This document shows positions 38,615 through 46,440 of a stretch of DNA of 64,000 nt, in pieces (within the stretch, counting starts at the first letter, position 1; each line of letters starts with the position of its first letter). This stretch comes from JBBDXI01 sp040902425 (GTDB taxonomy: Bacteria > Planctomycetota > Phycisphaerae > Phycisphaerales > UBA1924), in contig JBBDXI010000094.1 of NCBI GenBank assembly GCA_040902425.1, forward strand, positions 14,720 to 78,719, read 5' to 3'. A program made the translations under genes and the position numbers. Under the pieces are notes generated by a model. The model saw nothing but the letters and a program-made list of their open reading frames with translations. It was not told the DNA's origin and searched no databases.

Positions 38615-40894
38615 ATGTCAGATGGATTGATCCGTGTCGAGCGCGAAATCGGCGGCCGCACCCTCGTTCTCGAGACCGGCAAGATCGCCAAGCTCTGCGA
38701 CGCCTCGGTGATGGCCTACTACGGCGGCTCCGCCGTCCTCGCCACCGTCGTCCGCGCCAAGCCCCGCGAGGGCCTCGACTTCTTCCCCCTCACCGTCGAC
38801 TACCGCGAGAAGACCTCCGCCGCGGGCAAGTTCCCCGGCGGCTTCCGCAAGCGCGAGGGCGCCCCCAACGAGAAAGAAATCCTGACGATGCGGATGATCG
38901 ACCGCCCGATCCGCCCGCTCTTCCCCGACGGCTTCATCGACGAGATCCAGGTCCAGTGCTTCGTCATGAGCCACGACGGCGAGAACGACACCGACACCCT
39001 CTCCGGCACCGCCGCCTCCGCCGCCCTCGCCCTCTCCAACGCCCCCTTCGAGGGGCCGACGGCCACCGTCCGCGTCGGGCGCGTCCACCTGGATGACGGC
39101 CCGAAGCTGGTCATCAACCCCACCGTCACGCAGATGGACTACTCCGACCTCGACCTCGTCATCGCCGCCCACAAGGACGGCATCAACATGATCGAGGTCG
39201 GCGCTGCCGAGGTCGTCGAGGCCGACATGGTCCGCGCCATCGAGTTCGGCAACGAGCACATCCAGGAGATCCTCGCCGCCATCGGCGAGATGGTCTCCAA
39301 GGCCGGCCAGGAGAAGGTGATCGGCGACCTCGCCCTGCCCACCCCCGAGATCATCGAGGAGGTCCGCCGCCTCGCCGAGCGCGACATGACCGAGGCCCGG
39401 CGCATCCCCGGCAAGCGCAACCGCGGCGACGCCGTCGATGCCCTCCGCACCAGGATCCTCGACCAGCACTTCGCCCCGAATCTCACCGGCAACTACGGCC
39501 AGTTCCTCGAGAGCGCCAAGCGCCGCACCATGGCCAAGGAGGCCTTCCGCCGCCTCGAGGAGAAGGTCACCCGCCGCCTCATCGTCGAGTCCGGCGTCCG
39601 CGCCGACGGGCGCGGCCCCACCGACATCCGCGAGATCACCGCCGAGGTCGGCGTCTTCGCCCGCACCCACGGCTCCGCCCTCTTCCAGCGCGGCGAGACC
39701 CAGAGCCTCGTCTCCTGCACCCTCGGCACCGTCAAGGACGAGCAGATCATCGACGGCCTCATCCCCGAGTACAGCAAGAAGTTCACGCTCCACTACAACT
39801 TCCCCCCCTTCGCCACCGGCGAGGCCAAGCGCATCATGGGCCCCGGCCGCCGCGAGATCGGGCACGGCGCCCTCGCCGAGCGCTCCCTCATGGGCATCCT
39901 CCCCAGCCCCGAGGAGTTCCCCTACACCATCCGCATCGTCAGCGACATCACCGAGAGCAACGGCTCCTCCTCCATGGCCTCCGTCTGCGGCGGCTGCCTG
40001 GCGATGATGGACGCCGGCGTCCCCATCAAGGGCACCTGCGCTGGCATCTCCATCGGCCGCTTCGCCGACGACAACGACCAGCGTGAGCTCTTCGTCACCG
40101 ACATCATCGGCGAGGAGGACTTCTTCGGCGACATGGACTTCAAGGTCTCCGGCACCCGCGACGGGATCACCGGCATCCAGCTCGACCTCAAGGCCCGCGG
40201 CCTCACGCTCCGCCAGATCGAGCCCATCCTCGAGCAGGCCCGCATCGGCCGCCTCGAGATCATCGACCGCATGGAGCAGACCATCGCCGCCCCGCGCCCG
40301 GAGATCTCCCCCCTCGCCCCGCGCCTCATCACCCTCAAGATCGACCCCGAGAAGATCGGCAAGCTCATCGGCCCCGGCGGCAAGATGATCCGCGGCCTGC
40401 AGGAGAAGTACGGCGTCACCATCGACGTCGAGGACGACGGCACCGTCATGATCGCCGCCCCGAGCGGCGACGCCATCGAGGCCTGCCGCGCCGAGGTCGC
40501 CGCCCTCACCGAGGAGGTCAAGGTCGGCACCGTCTACACCGGCAAGGTCGTCAGCATCAAGGACTTCGGTTGCTTCGTCGAGCTCGCCCCCGGCACCGAC
40601 GGCATGTGCCACATCTCCGAGCTCGCCGAGGGCTACGTGAAGTCCGTCACCGACGTCGTCCGCCTGGGCGACATGGTCAAGGTCAAGGTCGTCCTCGTGG
40701 ATGACCAGGGCCGCATCAAGCTCAGCCGCAAGGCCGCGCTCGCCGATGGCGGCACCGACGGCGCCTCCGGCACGCCGGGTCAGGAGCCCGCGGGACAGGC
40801 CGCGGGGGGCGGCGGCGGTGACCGCGGCGGACGCCGTGGCGGAGGCGGGGACCGCGGCGGAGGTCGCGGCGGCCGCGGCGGCGACCGGCGCTGA
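38615..40894 (+). CDS. pnp: Polyribonucleotide nucleotidyltransferase (PNPase)
   Basis: 759 aa. Degrades RNA 3' to 5' with phosphate. Two RNase PH domains (MIDRPIRPLFPDGFIDE; RGETQSLVSCTLGT, IMGPGRREIGHGALAERSL, DITESNGSSSMASVCGG), then KH (IGKLIGPGGKMIRGLQEKYG) and S1 (GTVYTGKVVSIKDFGCFVEL). Catalytic Asp residues fall in GEEDFFGDMDFKV. The C-terminus is an Arg-Gly tail (GGDRGGRRGG...), which could bind RNA or partners. ATG 38615 has AGAAGGA upstream. Confidence 0.98.
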   Translation: MSDGLIRVEREIGGRTLVLETGKIAKLCDASVMAYYGGSAVLATVVRAKPREGLDFFPLTVDYREKTSAAGKFPGGFRKREGAPNEKEILTMRMIDRPIRPLFPDGFIDEIQVQCFVMSHDGENDTDTLSGTAASAALALSNAPFEGPTATVRVGRVHLDDGPKLVINPTVTQMDYSDLDLVIAAHKDGINMIEVGAAEVVEADMVRAIEFGNEHIQEILAAIGEMVSKAGQEKVIGDLALPTPEIIEEVRRLAERDMTEARRIPGKRNRGDAVDALRTRILDQHFAPNLTGNYGQFLESAKRRTMAKEAFRRLEEKVTRRLIVESGVRADGRGPTDIREITAEVGVFARTHGSALFQRGETQSLVSCTLGTVKDEQIIDGLIPEYSKKFTLHYNFPPFATGEAKRIMGPGRREIGHGALAERSLMGILPSPEEFPYTIRIVSDITESNGSSSMASVCGGCLAMMDAGVPIKGTCAGISIGRFADDNDQRELFVTDIIGEEDFFGDMDFKVSGTRDGITGIQLDLKARGLTLRQIEPILEQARIGRLEIIDRMEQTIAAPRPEISPLAPRLITLKIDPEKIGKLIGPGGKMIRGLQEKYGVTIDVEDDGTVMIAAPSGDAIEACRAEVAALTEEVKVGTVYTGKVVSIKDFGCFVELAPGTDGMCHISELAEGYVKSVTDVVRLGDMVKVKVVLVDDQGRIKLSRKAALADGGTDGASGTPGQEPAGQAAGGGGGDRGGRRGGGGDRGGGRGGRGGDRR

Positions 40895-41195
40895 GAGCGT
40901 CGCCCAACATGTGAGAACCCCCCCCAGACGCGCGTAACTTGCGCGTCGCTGTGGGGTTGCGCCGGATTTGCCGCCCCCGGCGCCGGTTCACCCGGATTTC
41001 CGTGTTTGACCCCTCCCCCGCTTCTGGTAAGCTGGGAAGTCACTCGTGGCTTGTCGTGGCTTGTCATGGGGGGGCGCCGCCGGCCGCGAGGCCGGCCGCG
41101 TCCGGCTGAGTGNNNNNNNNNNGCCCGTGGTCCCGCCGCTCGCGCCGCCGGCCCGGCTCGCCCCGTTCACGGGGCGCTCAGCTCGGGGGTTTCAC
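40895..41195. other. Intergenic region between pnp and cold-shock gene
   Basis: Contains a hairpin (CCCCCAGACGCGCG / GCGCGTCGCTGTGGGG, about 40921-40956) without a T-run, and a GGCCGCGAGGCCGGCC palindrome at about 41083 just before the 10-N gap. The last 70 bp are the likely cold-shock leader. No gene seen. Confidence 0.6.
41113..41122. other. Assembly gap (10 N)
   Basis: Lies in the leader of the cold-shock gene, next to a GGCCGCGAGGCCGGCCGCG palindrome. The promoter may be partly missing. Confidence 0.99.
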
Positions 41196-41477
41196 ATGCA
41201 GTCGCCTGACCAGATCGTGGGGGTGGAGGGCACGGTGAAGTGGTTCGACCCGCGCAAGGGCTTCGGGTTCGTCATCGGGCCCGAGGGTCAGGACATCTTC
41301 GTCCACTTCAGCGTCATCCAGGGTGACGGCTTCCGCGTCCTCAAGGACGGGTCCAAGGTCACCTACGACGCCACCAAGAGCGACAAGGGCTGGAAGGCCA
41401 CCCGCGTCGTCCGCGTCGAGTCCGTCGAGGTCACCGTCCCCGCCAGGCGCGGGTACACCCGCTCGCCGCGCCGGTGA
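41196..41477 (+). CDS. Cold-shock domain protein (CspA family)
   Basis: 93 aa; OB-fold RNA/DNA chaperone. RNP1 is GFGFV in KWFDPRKGFGFVIG, RNP2 is DIFVHFS; also VEGTVKWF and VTYDATKSDKGWKATRV. Slightly longer than CspA (70 aa) through a basic C-terminal tail (ARRGYTRSPRR). ATG 41196 with a GGGGG stretch upstream. The long leader is interrupted by the gap at 41113. A family A palindrome follows the stop by 10 nt and may shape the 3' end. Confidence 0.96.
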   Translation: MQSPDQIVGVEGTVKWFDPRKGFGFVIGPEGQDIFVHFSVIQGDGFRVLKDGSKVTYDATKSDKGWKATRVVRVESVEVTVPARRGYTRSPRR

Positions 41478-41486
41478 GCCGGGGCC

Positions 41487-41514
41487 CGGGTAGGTCGGCT
41501 CTCCGAGCCGATAC
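41487..41514. repeat. Palindrome family A downstream of the cold-shock gene
   Basis: GGGTAGGTCGGCTCTCCGAG then CCGATAC: TCGGCTC-TCC-GAGCCGA hairpin. The same flanking GGGTAG and GATAC/GACAC accompany copies at 42217 and 55043, so the repeated unit is about 28 nt. Confidence 0.9.
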
Positions 41515-41563
41515 TCCGCCCCCGCAGCGGCACTAGGTGTGGACCTGTCCGGTCCGGTAGGCG

Positions 41564-42567
41564 GTGTGCCACGCGGTGCGCCCTTCCCCGCCCTCTAGAA
41601 TCGCCCCCTTGCTCGGCAGCACCCTCCCCTGGCTCCTGATCGGTTTCGGTGCCGGCGCCCTCGCCGCGGCCGCGGCGGCCCGCCTCATCGTCACCCACCA
41701 GCTCGCCCGCATCCGCGAGGCCGAGCGCCGCGCCCGGGCCGCCGAGCGACTCGCCGAGGTCGGCGCCATGACCGGCGGCCTCGCCCACGAGATCAAGAAC
41801 CCTCTCTCCACCATCGGCCTCAACGCCCAGCTGCTCAACGAGGCCATCGACGAGCTGTCCGTCGCCCCCGAGGAGAAGGGCCGCCTCTCCAGGCGAACGG
41901 GCGCGCTCCGCCGCGAGGTCGACCGCCTCCGCGGCATCCTCACCGACTTCCTCCAGTACGCCGGACAGCTCAGGCTTGAGCCGCGCCCCGCCGACCTCAA
42001 CGCCATCGTCGGCGAGCTCGNNNNNNNNNNATCGACTTCGAGTTCACGGGCAGCTTCTTCGAGCTCGCCGACTTCTTCCACCCCCAGGCCGAGCAGCATG
42101 GCGTCCGCCTGCGCCTCGACCTCGCCCCCGGCCCCCTCACCGCCGACCTCGACGCCCCCCACGTCAAGCAGGCCCTCCTCAACCTCATGCTGAACGCCGT
42201 CCAGGCGATGTCCGACCCGGGTAGGTCGGCTCTCCGAGCCGACACGTCGGCCAACGCCCCCCGCGAACTCATCCTCCGCACCGCCCGGGAGACCGGCCAG
42301 GACCGCCGCCCCTGCGCCGCCGTCCACGTCATCGACACCGGCCCCGGCATCCCGCACGACACGCTGCTGAAGGTCTTCGACCCCTACTTCACCACCCGCT
42401 CCGGCGGCACCGGCCTCGGCCTCCCCACCGCCCGCCGCATCATCGAGGCCCACGGCGGGCGCCTGGATGCCCGCACGGAGGTCGGGCGCGGCACCGATTT
42501 CGTGGCGTCGTTCCCCACGGTCGGCCCGACGCCGCGCGGGCAGGGCAGGCCCACCGCCATGCCCTGA
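41564..42567 (+). CDS. Membrane-anchored sensor histidine kinase (interrupted by assembly gap)
   Basis: About 330 aa. N-terminal membrane helix (LPWLLIGFGAGALAAAAAARLIV), H-box GGLAHEIKNPLSTIGLNAQL, then 10 N (42021-42030) that put the rest in another frame; afterwards QALLNLMLNAVQAM (N box), DTGPGIP (G1), FDPYFTTRSGGTGLGL (F/G2). The gap length is artificial, so the break is not evidence of a frameshift. A family A palindrome (42217-42245) is inserted after NAVQAMSDP, read as GRSALRADT, between the N and G1 boxes. No response regulator adjoins. Start uncertain: GTG 41564, or TTG 41609. Converges with a PH-domain gene, 2 bp apart. Confidence 0.88.
42021..42030. other. Assembly gap (10 N) inside the histidine kinase gene
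   Basis: Reading frame changes across the N-run while the protein family continues, so bases are missing here. Confidence 0.99.
42217..42245. repeat. Palindrome family A, in frame in the histidine kinase
   Basis: Same 28-nt unit as at 41487 and 55043; here codons are GGT AGG TCG GCT CTC CGA GCC. A different frame is used in queE. Confidence 0.9.
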
Positions 42568-42569
42568 TT

Positions 42570-43358
42570 TCAGCGCCCCGCCGTCCCGATCGGCGCCGCG
42601 GCCAGCTGCGCCGCCGCCTCCCTGATCTCGCGGAGCGCCGCAGCAACCGCCGGCGAACTCAACCCGCCGTCCCGCGGGCCGTCGCCCCTCGCGCTGCCCT
42701 CGCGCTCGTCCCCCAGCCCCGCCGTCCGCGACCGCTTTACCCGCTCCAGGATCCGGTCGCGGATCGCCTGCGCATCGGCCACCCCCTCGATCATCCCCAG
42801 GTGCCCGCCCCCGCCCGGCTTCTGCCCGTGCGGCCCCTGGGCCCCGCCGCCCCCCGCCGTGTGCACCACCACGCTGGCGATCCCGAACCACCGCTGCACC
42901 GGTCCCTGGTACACCGCCACGTTTTGGATGTTCTCGTAGGTGATCGTCGCCTCGTTGATCACCCACACCCCGCGGCGCAGCCGCATCGACCGGTCCCCGA
43001 AGAGGTACCACGTCGTGTCGTACCGAACCTGGATCGCCACGTACGCCACGATGTCCGGAAGGATGGCGACCGCCCACACCGGGATGGCCAGCAGCACCCC
43101 CGCCAGCGGGTACGCCACCAGCAACACCAGCCACGGCACGACGATCGCCACATCCACGATCAGCAGCACGATCCAGAACCAGAACTTCAGGTACGCCAGG
43201 AACCCCGGCGCCGGGCGCACCGCCTCGTGAGCCTCCTCCGTCCCCGCGGGGAAGCGCGGCGGCTCATCCGGCACGCGGAACCAGCGGACCAGCACGCCCC
43301 ACACCCCGCGGTACACCGCCGCCCCCGCGCGCTCGCCGATCTTCGCCGGCCCGCTCAC
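42570..43358 (-). CDS. PH-domain (bPH2/YdbS-like) membrane protein
   Basis: 262 aa from GTG 43358, which overlaps the TGA of the upstream gene (GTGA). Two hydrophobic helices (FLAYLKFWFWIVLLIVDVAIVVPWLVLLVAYPLAGVLLAIPVWAVAILPD region) precede a bacterial PH core (VRYDTTWYLFGDRSMRLRRGVWVINEATITYENIQNVAVYQGPVQRWFGIASVVV). Such YdbS/YdbT-like proteins sit at the membrane; function poorly known. The first member of the pair is the similar gene at 43355-43936. Confidence 0.85.
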   Translation of the reverse strand: MSGPAKIGERAGAAVYRGVWGVLVRWFRVPDEPPRFPAGTEEAHEAVRPAPGFLAYLKFWFWIVLLIVDVAIVVPWLVLLVAYPLAGVLLAIPVWAVAILPDIVAYVAIQVRYDTTWYLFGDRSMRLRRGVWVINEATITYENIQNVAVYQGPVQRWFGIASVVVHTAGGGGAQGPHGQKPGGGGHLGMIEGVADAQAIRDRILERVKRSRTAGLGDEREGSARGDGPRDGGLSSPAVAAALREIREAAAQLAAAPIGTAGR

Positions 43359-43936
43359 GGGCGCCGCTCCGCATCCCCGCCCGCCGGCCCGATCCGCGCG
43401 GCCGCGAGTCGCAGCGAATCGCGGATATCGCGGAGAACGCCGAGAATGTCCTCTTCTCCTTCCGCGGCGGGCCGTCCGGCCGCCGCGCCGGCGCTGCCCT
43501 GTCCCTCGCCCCTCGCCCCGCGCATGCGCGAGTACAGGAAGTCCCGCAGCGCATCGGCCTCCAGCACCCCCTCGATCGACATCTCCGGCGAGGAACTCCC
43601 CGAGGCCGTCTGGATCGAGACCGTCGCCAGCCCCAGCCACCGCTGGATGATGTTCCGCCGGACGTGGATGTCCTGGATCCGCCGGTACGTCAGCACGATC
43701 TCCCGCCGCATCAGCACGCCCCACGACATGGAGATCCCCTCCTCGTCGAACCGGTAGCGCAGCGTGTGGAACTTGAACAGGAGCGGGATGAGGGGCAGGA
43801 AAAAGAACGGCCCGGCGAAGATCGAGCAGACGACGTAGTACGTCCGCAGCGATTCGTGCGGGCGCGTGATCGCCAGCGGGTCGAAGCCCCGGGTCGAGAG
43901 GGAAGCCACGGTGGTCGCCGGCGCGGTCGCGGACAT
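43355..43936 (-). CDS. PH-domain (bPH2/YdbS-like) membrane protein
   Basis: 193 aa from ATG 43936 (a GTG at 43969 is possible). One hydrophobic hairpin (LRTYYVVCSIFAGPFFFLPLIPLLF) and a PH core (LRYRFDEEGISMSWGVLMRREIVLTYRRIQDIHVRRNIIQRWLGLATVSIQT). The C-terminal tail is low-complexity and charged. Translationally coupled to the second PH gene. The pair probably forms a hetero-oligomer, judged from coupling and similarity only. Confidence 0.85.
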   Translation of the reverse strand: MSATAPATTVASLSTRGFDPLAITRPHESLRTYYVVCSIFAGPFFFLPLIPLLFKFHTLRYRFDEEGISMSWGVLMRREIVLTYRRIQDIHVRRNIIQRWLGLATVSIQTASGSSSPEMSIEGVLEADALRDFLYSRMRGARGEGQGSAGAAAGRPAAEGEEDILGVLRDIRDSLRLAAARIGPAGGDAERRP

Positions 43937-43999
43937 GTATGGGCTCCGGTACGCCGCCCAGCCTACCACGCCCCGCCCCCGCGCGAGTCATGCGACGGC

Positions 44000-44854
44000 C
44001 TACGCCCCCGTCGGCGGCCCGATCTCCGTCCGCACCGCCCACAGCTCCGGGAAGAAGCTCAGCTCCACCAGCTTCCGCAGGAACGGAACCCCCGAGCTGC
44101 CCCCCGTCCCCCGCTTGTACCCGATGATCCGCTCCACCGTCTTCACGTGCCGGAACCGCCACAGCGCGAACTGCTCATCCACATCCACCAGCTTCTCGCA
44201 CATCTCGTACGCGTCCCACCACTTCTCCGGCTCGCCGTAGACCGCCTTGAACACCGCCACCACCCCCGGGTGCGGCTCGTGCGGCTGGGTCACATCCCGC
44301 TCCACCACCTCCCGCGGCACCGGCAGCCCCCGCCGCGAGAGATACCGCAGGAACTCGTCGTACAGGCTCGGGGTTTTCAGCGCCTCGTCCAGCTGCGCCG
44401 CGTCCTCCGGCCGGTGCCGGTGGAACTGCAGCATCGCCGGCTCCTTGTTCCCCAGCAGGAACTCGACGATCCGGTACTGCAGCGATTGGAAGCCGCTCGC
44501 CGGCCCGAGAACACCCCGGAACTGGGCGTACTCGCTCGGCGTCAACGTCGCCAGCACCGACCACTGGTTGAACAGCTGCTGCTGGATCAGCTTCACCCGC
44601 GCCAGCACCTTGAAGCACGGCTCCAGTTGGTCCGCCCGCAAAAACCCCAGGGCCGCTCGCAGCTCGTGGATCACCAGCCGGAACCACAGCTCCGACGTCT
44701 GGTGCTGGATGATGAACAGCATCTCGTCGTGGTGCGGCGGGTCCGAGAGCGGGTGCTGCGCCGAGAGCAGTTGCCCCAGGTGCAGGTACCCCGAATAGGT
44801 CATCCGGTCGGCCAGGTCCTTGTGCAGCCCCGGCTCCAGCTCACGCTTGCCCAT
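44000..44854 (-). CDS. kynA: Tryptophan 2,3-dioxygenase
   Basis: 284 aa, the normal bacterial length. Heme enzyme that opens the indole ring of tryptophan to N-formylkynurenine. Diagnostic segments: MTYSGYLHLGQLLSAQ (N-terminal), HHDEMLFIIQHQTSELWFRLVIHEL (substrate-side His and Arg), ASGFQSLQYRIVEFLLGNK, FALWRFRHVKTVERIIGYKRGTGGSSGVPFLRK (heme-ligand His and signature GTGGSSG). ATG 44854. No other kynurenine gene is adjacent. Preceded by a long microsatellite inverted repeat. Confidence 0.97.
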   Translation of the reverse strand: MGKRELEPGLHKDLADRMTYSGYLHLGQLLSAQHPLSDPPHHDEMLFIIQHQTSELWFRLVIHELRAALGFLRADQLEPCFKVLARVKLIQQQLFNQWSVLATLTPSEYAQFRGVLGPASGFQSLQYRIVEFLLGNKEPAMLQFHRHRPEDAAQLDEALKTPSLYDEFLRYLSRRGLPVPREVVERDVTQPHEPHPGVVAVFKAVYGEPEKWWDAYEMCEKLVDVDEQFALWRFRHVKTVERIIGYKRGTGGSSGVPFLRKLVELSFFPELWAVRTEIGPPTGA

Positions 44855-44875
44855 GCTCTGACGGTAGGCGAACGC

Positions 44876-45040
44876 CGAGAACACAGAGGAACACGGAGGG
44901 CACAGAGGAAAACAGAGGAGGGCGGGGAAGGAGAGCCAGCGAGGAACGACCGACGGCGAGAGGGGCTGACGGACAACGCTCCTGCTCCGTCTGCCTCTGT
45001 CTTCCTCTGTTTCTACTCTGTCTTCCTCTGTGTTCTCCGG
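44876..45040. repeat. Long inverted repeat with ACAGAGGA / TCCTCTGT microsatellite arms
   Basis: Left arm GAGAACACAGAGGAACACGG and further ACAGAGGA units (44877-44920); right arm CTGTCTTCCTCTGTGTTCTC (45018-45037) and other TCCTCTGT units back to 44990. The spacer is about 70 nt. Same architecture as the repeats at 28401 and 57415 but with different unit sequence. Confidence 0.85.
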
Positions 45041-45063
45041 GCACCACGCCGCGTGTGGGGCGG

Positions 45064-45210
45064 TCACTCCCCCGGGTGCACCGCCGTCGCCGGGATCACC
45101 ACCTGCCGGTTCCACAGGAAGTTGTCCCGCGCGGTCCACCCGCACCCGGTGCTCAGGATCATCGCAGCGCCCAGCAGCGCCCACACACCCATGCGAACCA
45201 GCGAACGCAT
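45064..45210 (-). CDS. Small lipoprotein (48 aa)
   Basis: Begins MRSLVRMGVWALLGAAMILS and has a lipobox ending ILSTGC, so it should be lipidated, leaving a mature peptide of about 26 residues (CGWTARDNFLWNRQVVIPAT...). ATG 45210 has GGGGAGAA upstream. The clean signal peptide, ribosome site and stop make a chance ORF unlikely. Function unknown; located between kynA and the TIM-barrel gene. Confidence 0.7.
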   Translation of the reverse strand: MRSLVRMGVWALLGAAMILSTGCGWTARDNFLWNRQVVIPATAVHPGE

Positions 45211-45481
45211 CGAGTTGTTCTCCCCCGCCCGGCAACGCCTCACGTTCCCTATCGGCGGCCACCCGCCGCCCCTCGCCGCACGCCGGCCCCGTTCCCGCCG
45301 CGCTCATCGCCTCACGCCGACTGCTCCACCTGCGCCGCGGCGGCAAATAATCCCGGCCGCGGCGGTAGCGCCGGCGCGACAAGATGGGAAGGGATCGGGC
45401 TTGCCAGGCTTGCCCTGCCGTCTCACCTTGCCCCGTCCCCCGCGCCCACCGGGTACGATGCCGCCCCCCAGCGGAGCCCCC

Positions 45482-46351
45482 ATGACCCGCATCGCCTTCA
45501 GCACCGTCGCCACGCCCAACCTCGTCCTCCCGGTCGTCGCGCAGCTCGCGGCCGGCTGGGGCTTCCACGGCCTGGAGCTCCGCACCTTCGGCTCCGGCTC
45601 CCGCGACTTCGCCTGCGACCCCGCCCTCACCGACCCCGCCAAGACCCGCGACCTCCTCGCCGCGGCCGGCCTCCACGCCGCCTGCCTCGCCACCGGCGTC
45701 GCCTTCGACGAGCCCATCCGCCCGCCGGTCATCGGGCGGATCAAGGACACCGAGGCCTCGATCCGCCGCGCAAAAGAGGCCATCGACCTCGCGGCCACCC
45801 TCGCCTGCCCCTACGTCCGCGTCTTCGGATTCCAGATCGGCGGTGAGAACCGCCAGCGCGCCAGAACCCGCATCGCCCGCCGCCTCGCCCTGGCCGCGGA
45901 TGCCGCCCGCAACTCCGGCGTCAAGCTGGTGGTCGAGAACGGCGGCTCGTTCCGCACCTCCGCCGACCTGCTCGACCTGATCGGCCTCGCCGGCAGCCCC
46001 CTTGTCGGGGCCTCGTACTCCCTCGCCGTCGCCCAGCAGGCGGGCGAGGATGCCGTCGCCGGCGCGGAGGCCCTGCACGCCGCCGGGCGCCTCTGGGTCC
46101 TCAAGCTCAAGGACCGCCACGAGGATGGCCACCCCTGCCTCATCGGCGACGGCGTCGTCCCCTGCGCCCAGGCCGTGGCCGCGCTCGCCCGCGCCGGCTA
46201 CAGCCACTGGGCCACCGTCGAGTGGGACCGCGCCTGGATCGAGACCCTCGCCCCCGCCGACCACATCCTCCCCGACGCCGCCGCCCGCCTGATCCGCTGG
46301 ATCGGCCAGCCCGCGGCCCTGATCCCCAGCATCCAGCCCGCGCTGGTCTGA
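45482..46351 (+). CDS. Sugar phosphate isomerase/epimerase-like TIM barrel (AP endonuclease 2 family)
   Basis: 289 aa soluble barrel. Signs of the family: AFSTVATPNLVLPVVAQLAAGWGFHGLELR at the N-terminus, CPYVRVFGFQIGGEN, VKLVVENGGSFRTSADLLDL (metal-ligand Glu), VLKLKDRHEDGHPCLIGDGVVP (His/Asp ligands), WATVEWDRAW (Glu ligand). Likely a metal-dependent isomerase or epimerase on a sugar; substrate unknown. ATG 45482. A family B palindrome stands 7 nt after the stop. Confidence 0.88.
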   Translation: MTRIAFSTVATPNLVLPVVAQLAAGWGFHGLELRTFGSGSRDFACDPALTDPAKTRDLLAAAGLHAACLATGVAFDEPIRPPVIGRIKDTEASIRRAKEAIDLAATLACPYVRVFGFQIGGENRQRARTRIARRLALAADAARNSGVKLVVENGGSFRTSADLLDLIGLAGSPLVGASYSLAVAQQAGEDAVAGAEALHAAGRLWVLKLKDRHEDGHPCLIGDGVVPCAQAVAALARAGYSHWATVEWDRAWIETLAPADHILPDAAARLIRWIGQPAALIPSIQPALV

Positions 46352-46357
46352 GTCAGG

Positions 46358-46402
46358 TTGGGTGGCATGGGCAAGCCGCTCTGGGCTTGCCCGTGCGAGC
46401 AC
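46358..46402. repeat. Palindrome family B after the TIM-barrel gene
   Basis: GGCATGGGCAAGCC-GCTCT-GGGCTTGCCCGTGC hairpin, 7 nt after a stop codon and upstream of the queG start. Confidence 0.85.
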
Positions 46403-46440
46403 TGCCGGAGCCACGTTCCGCTGCTCCTTACGATCCCTCG

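Noticed and set aside
41564..42567. Frameshifted or split histidine kinase
   Set aside because: The frame change coincides with a 10-N gap of arbitrary length, so it is an assembly effect.
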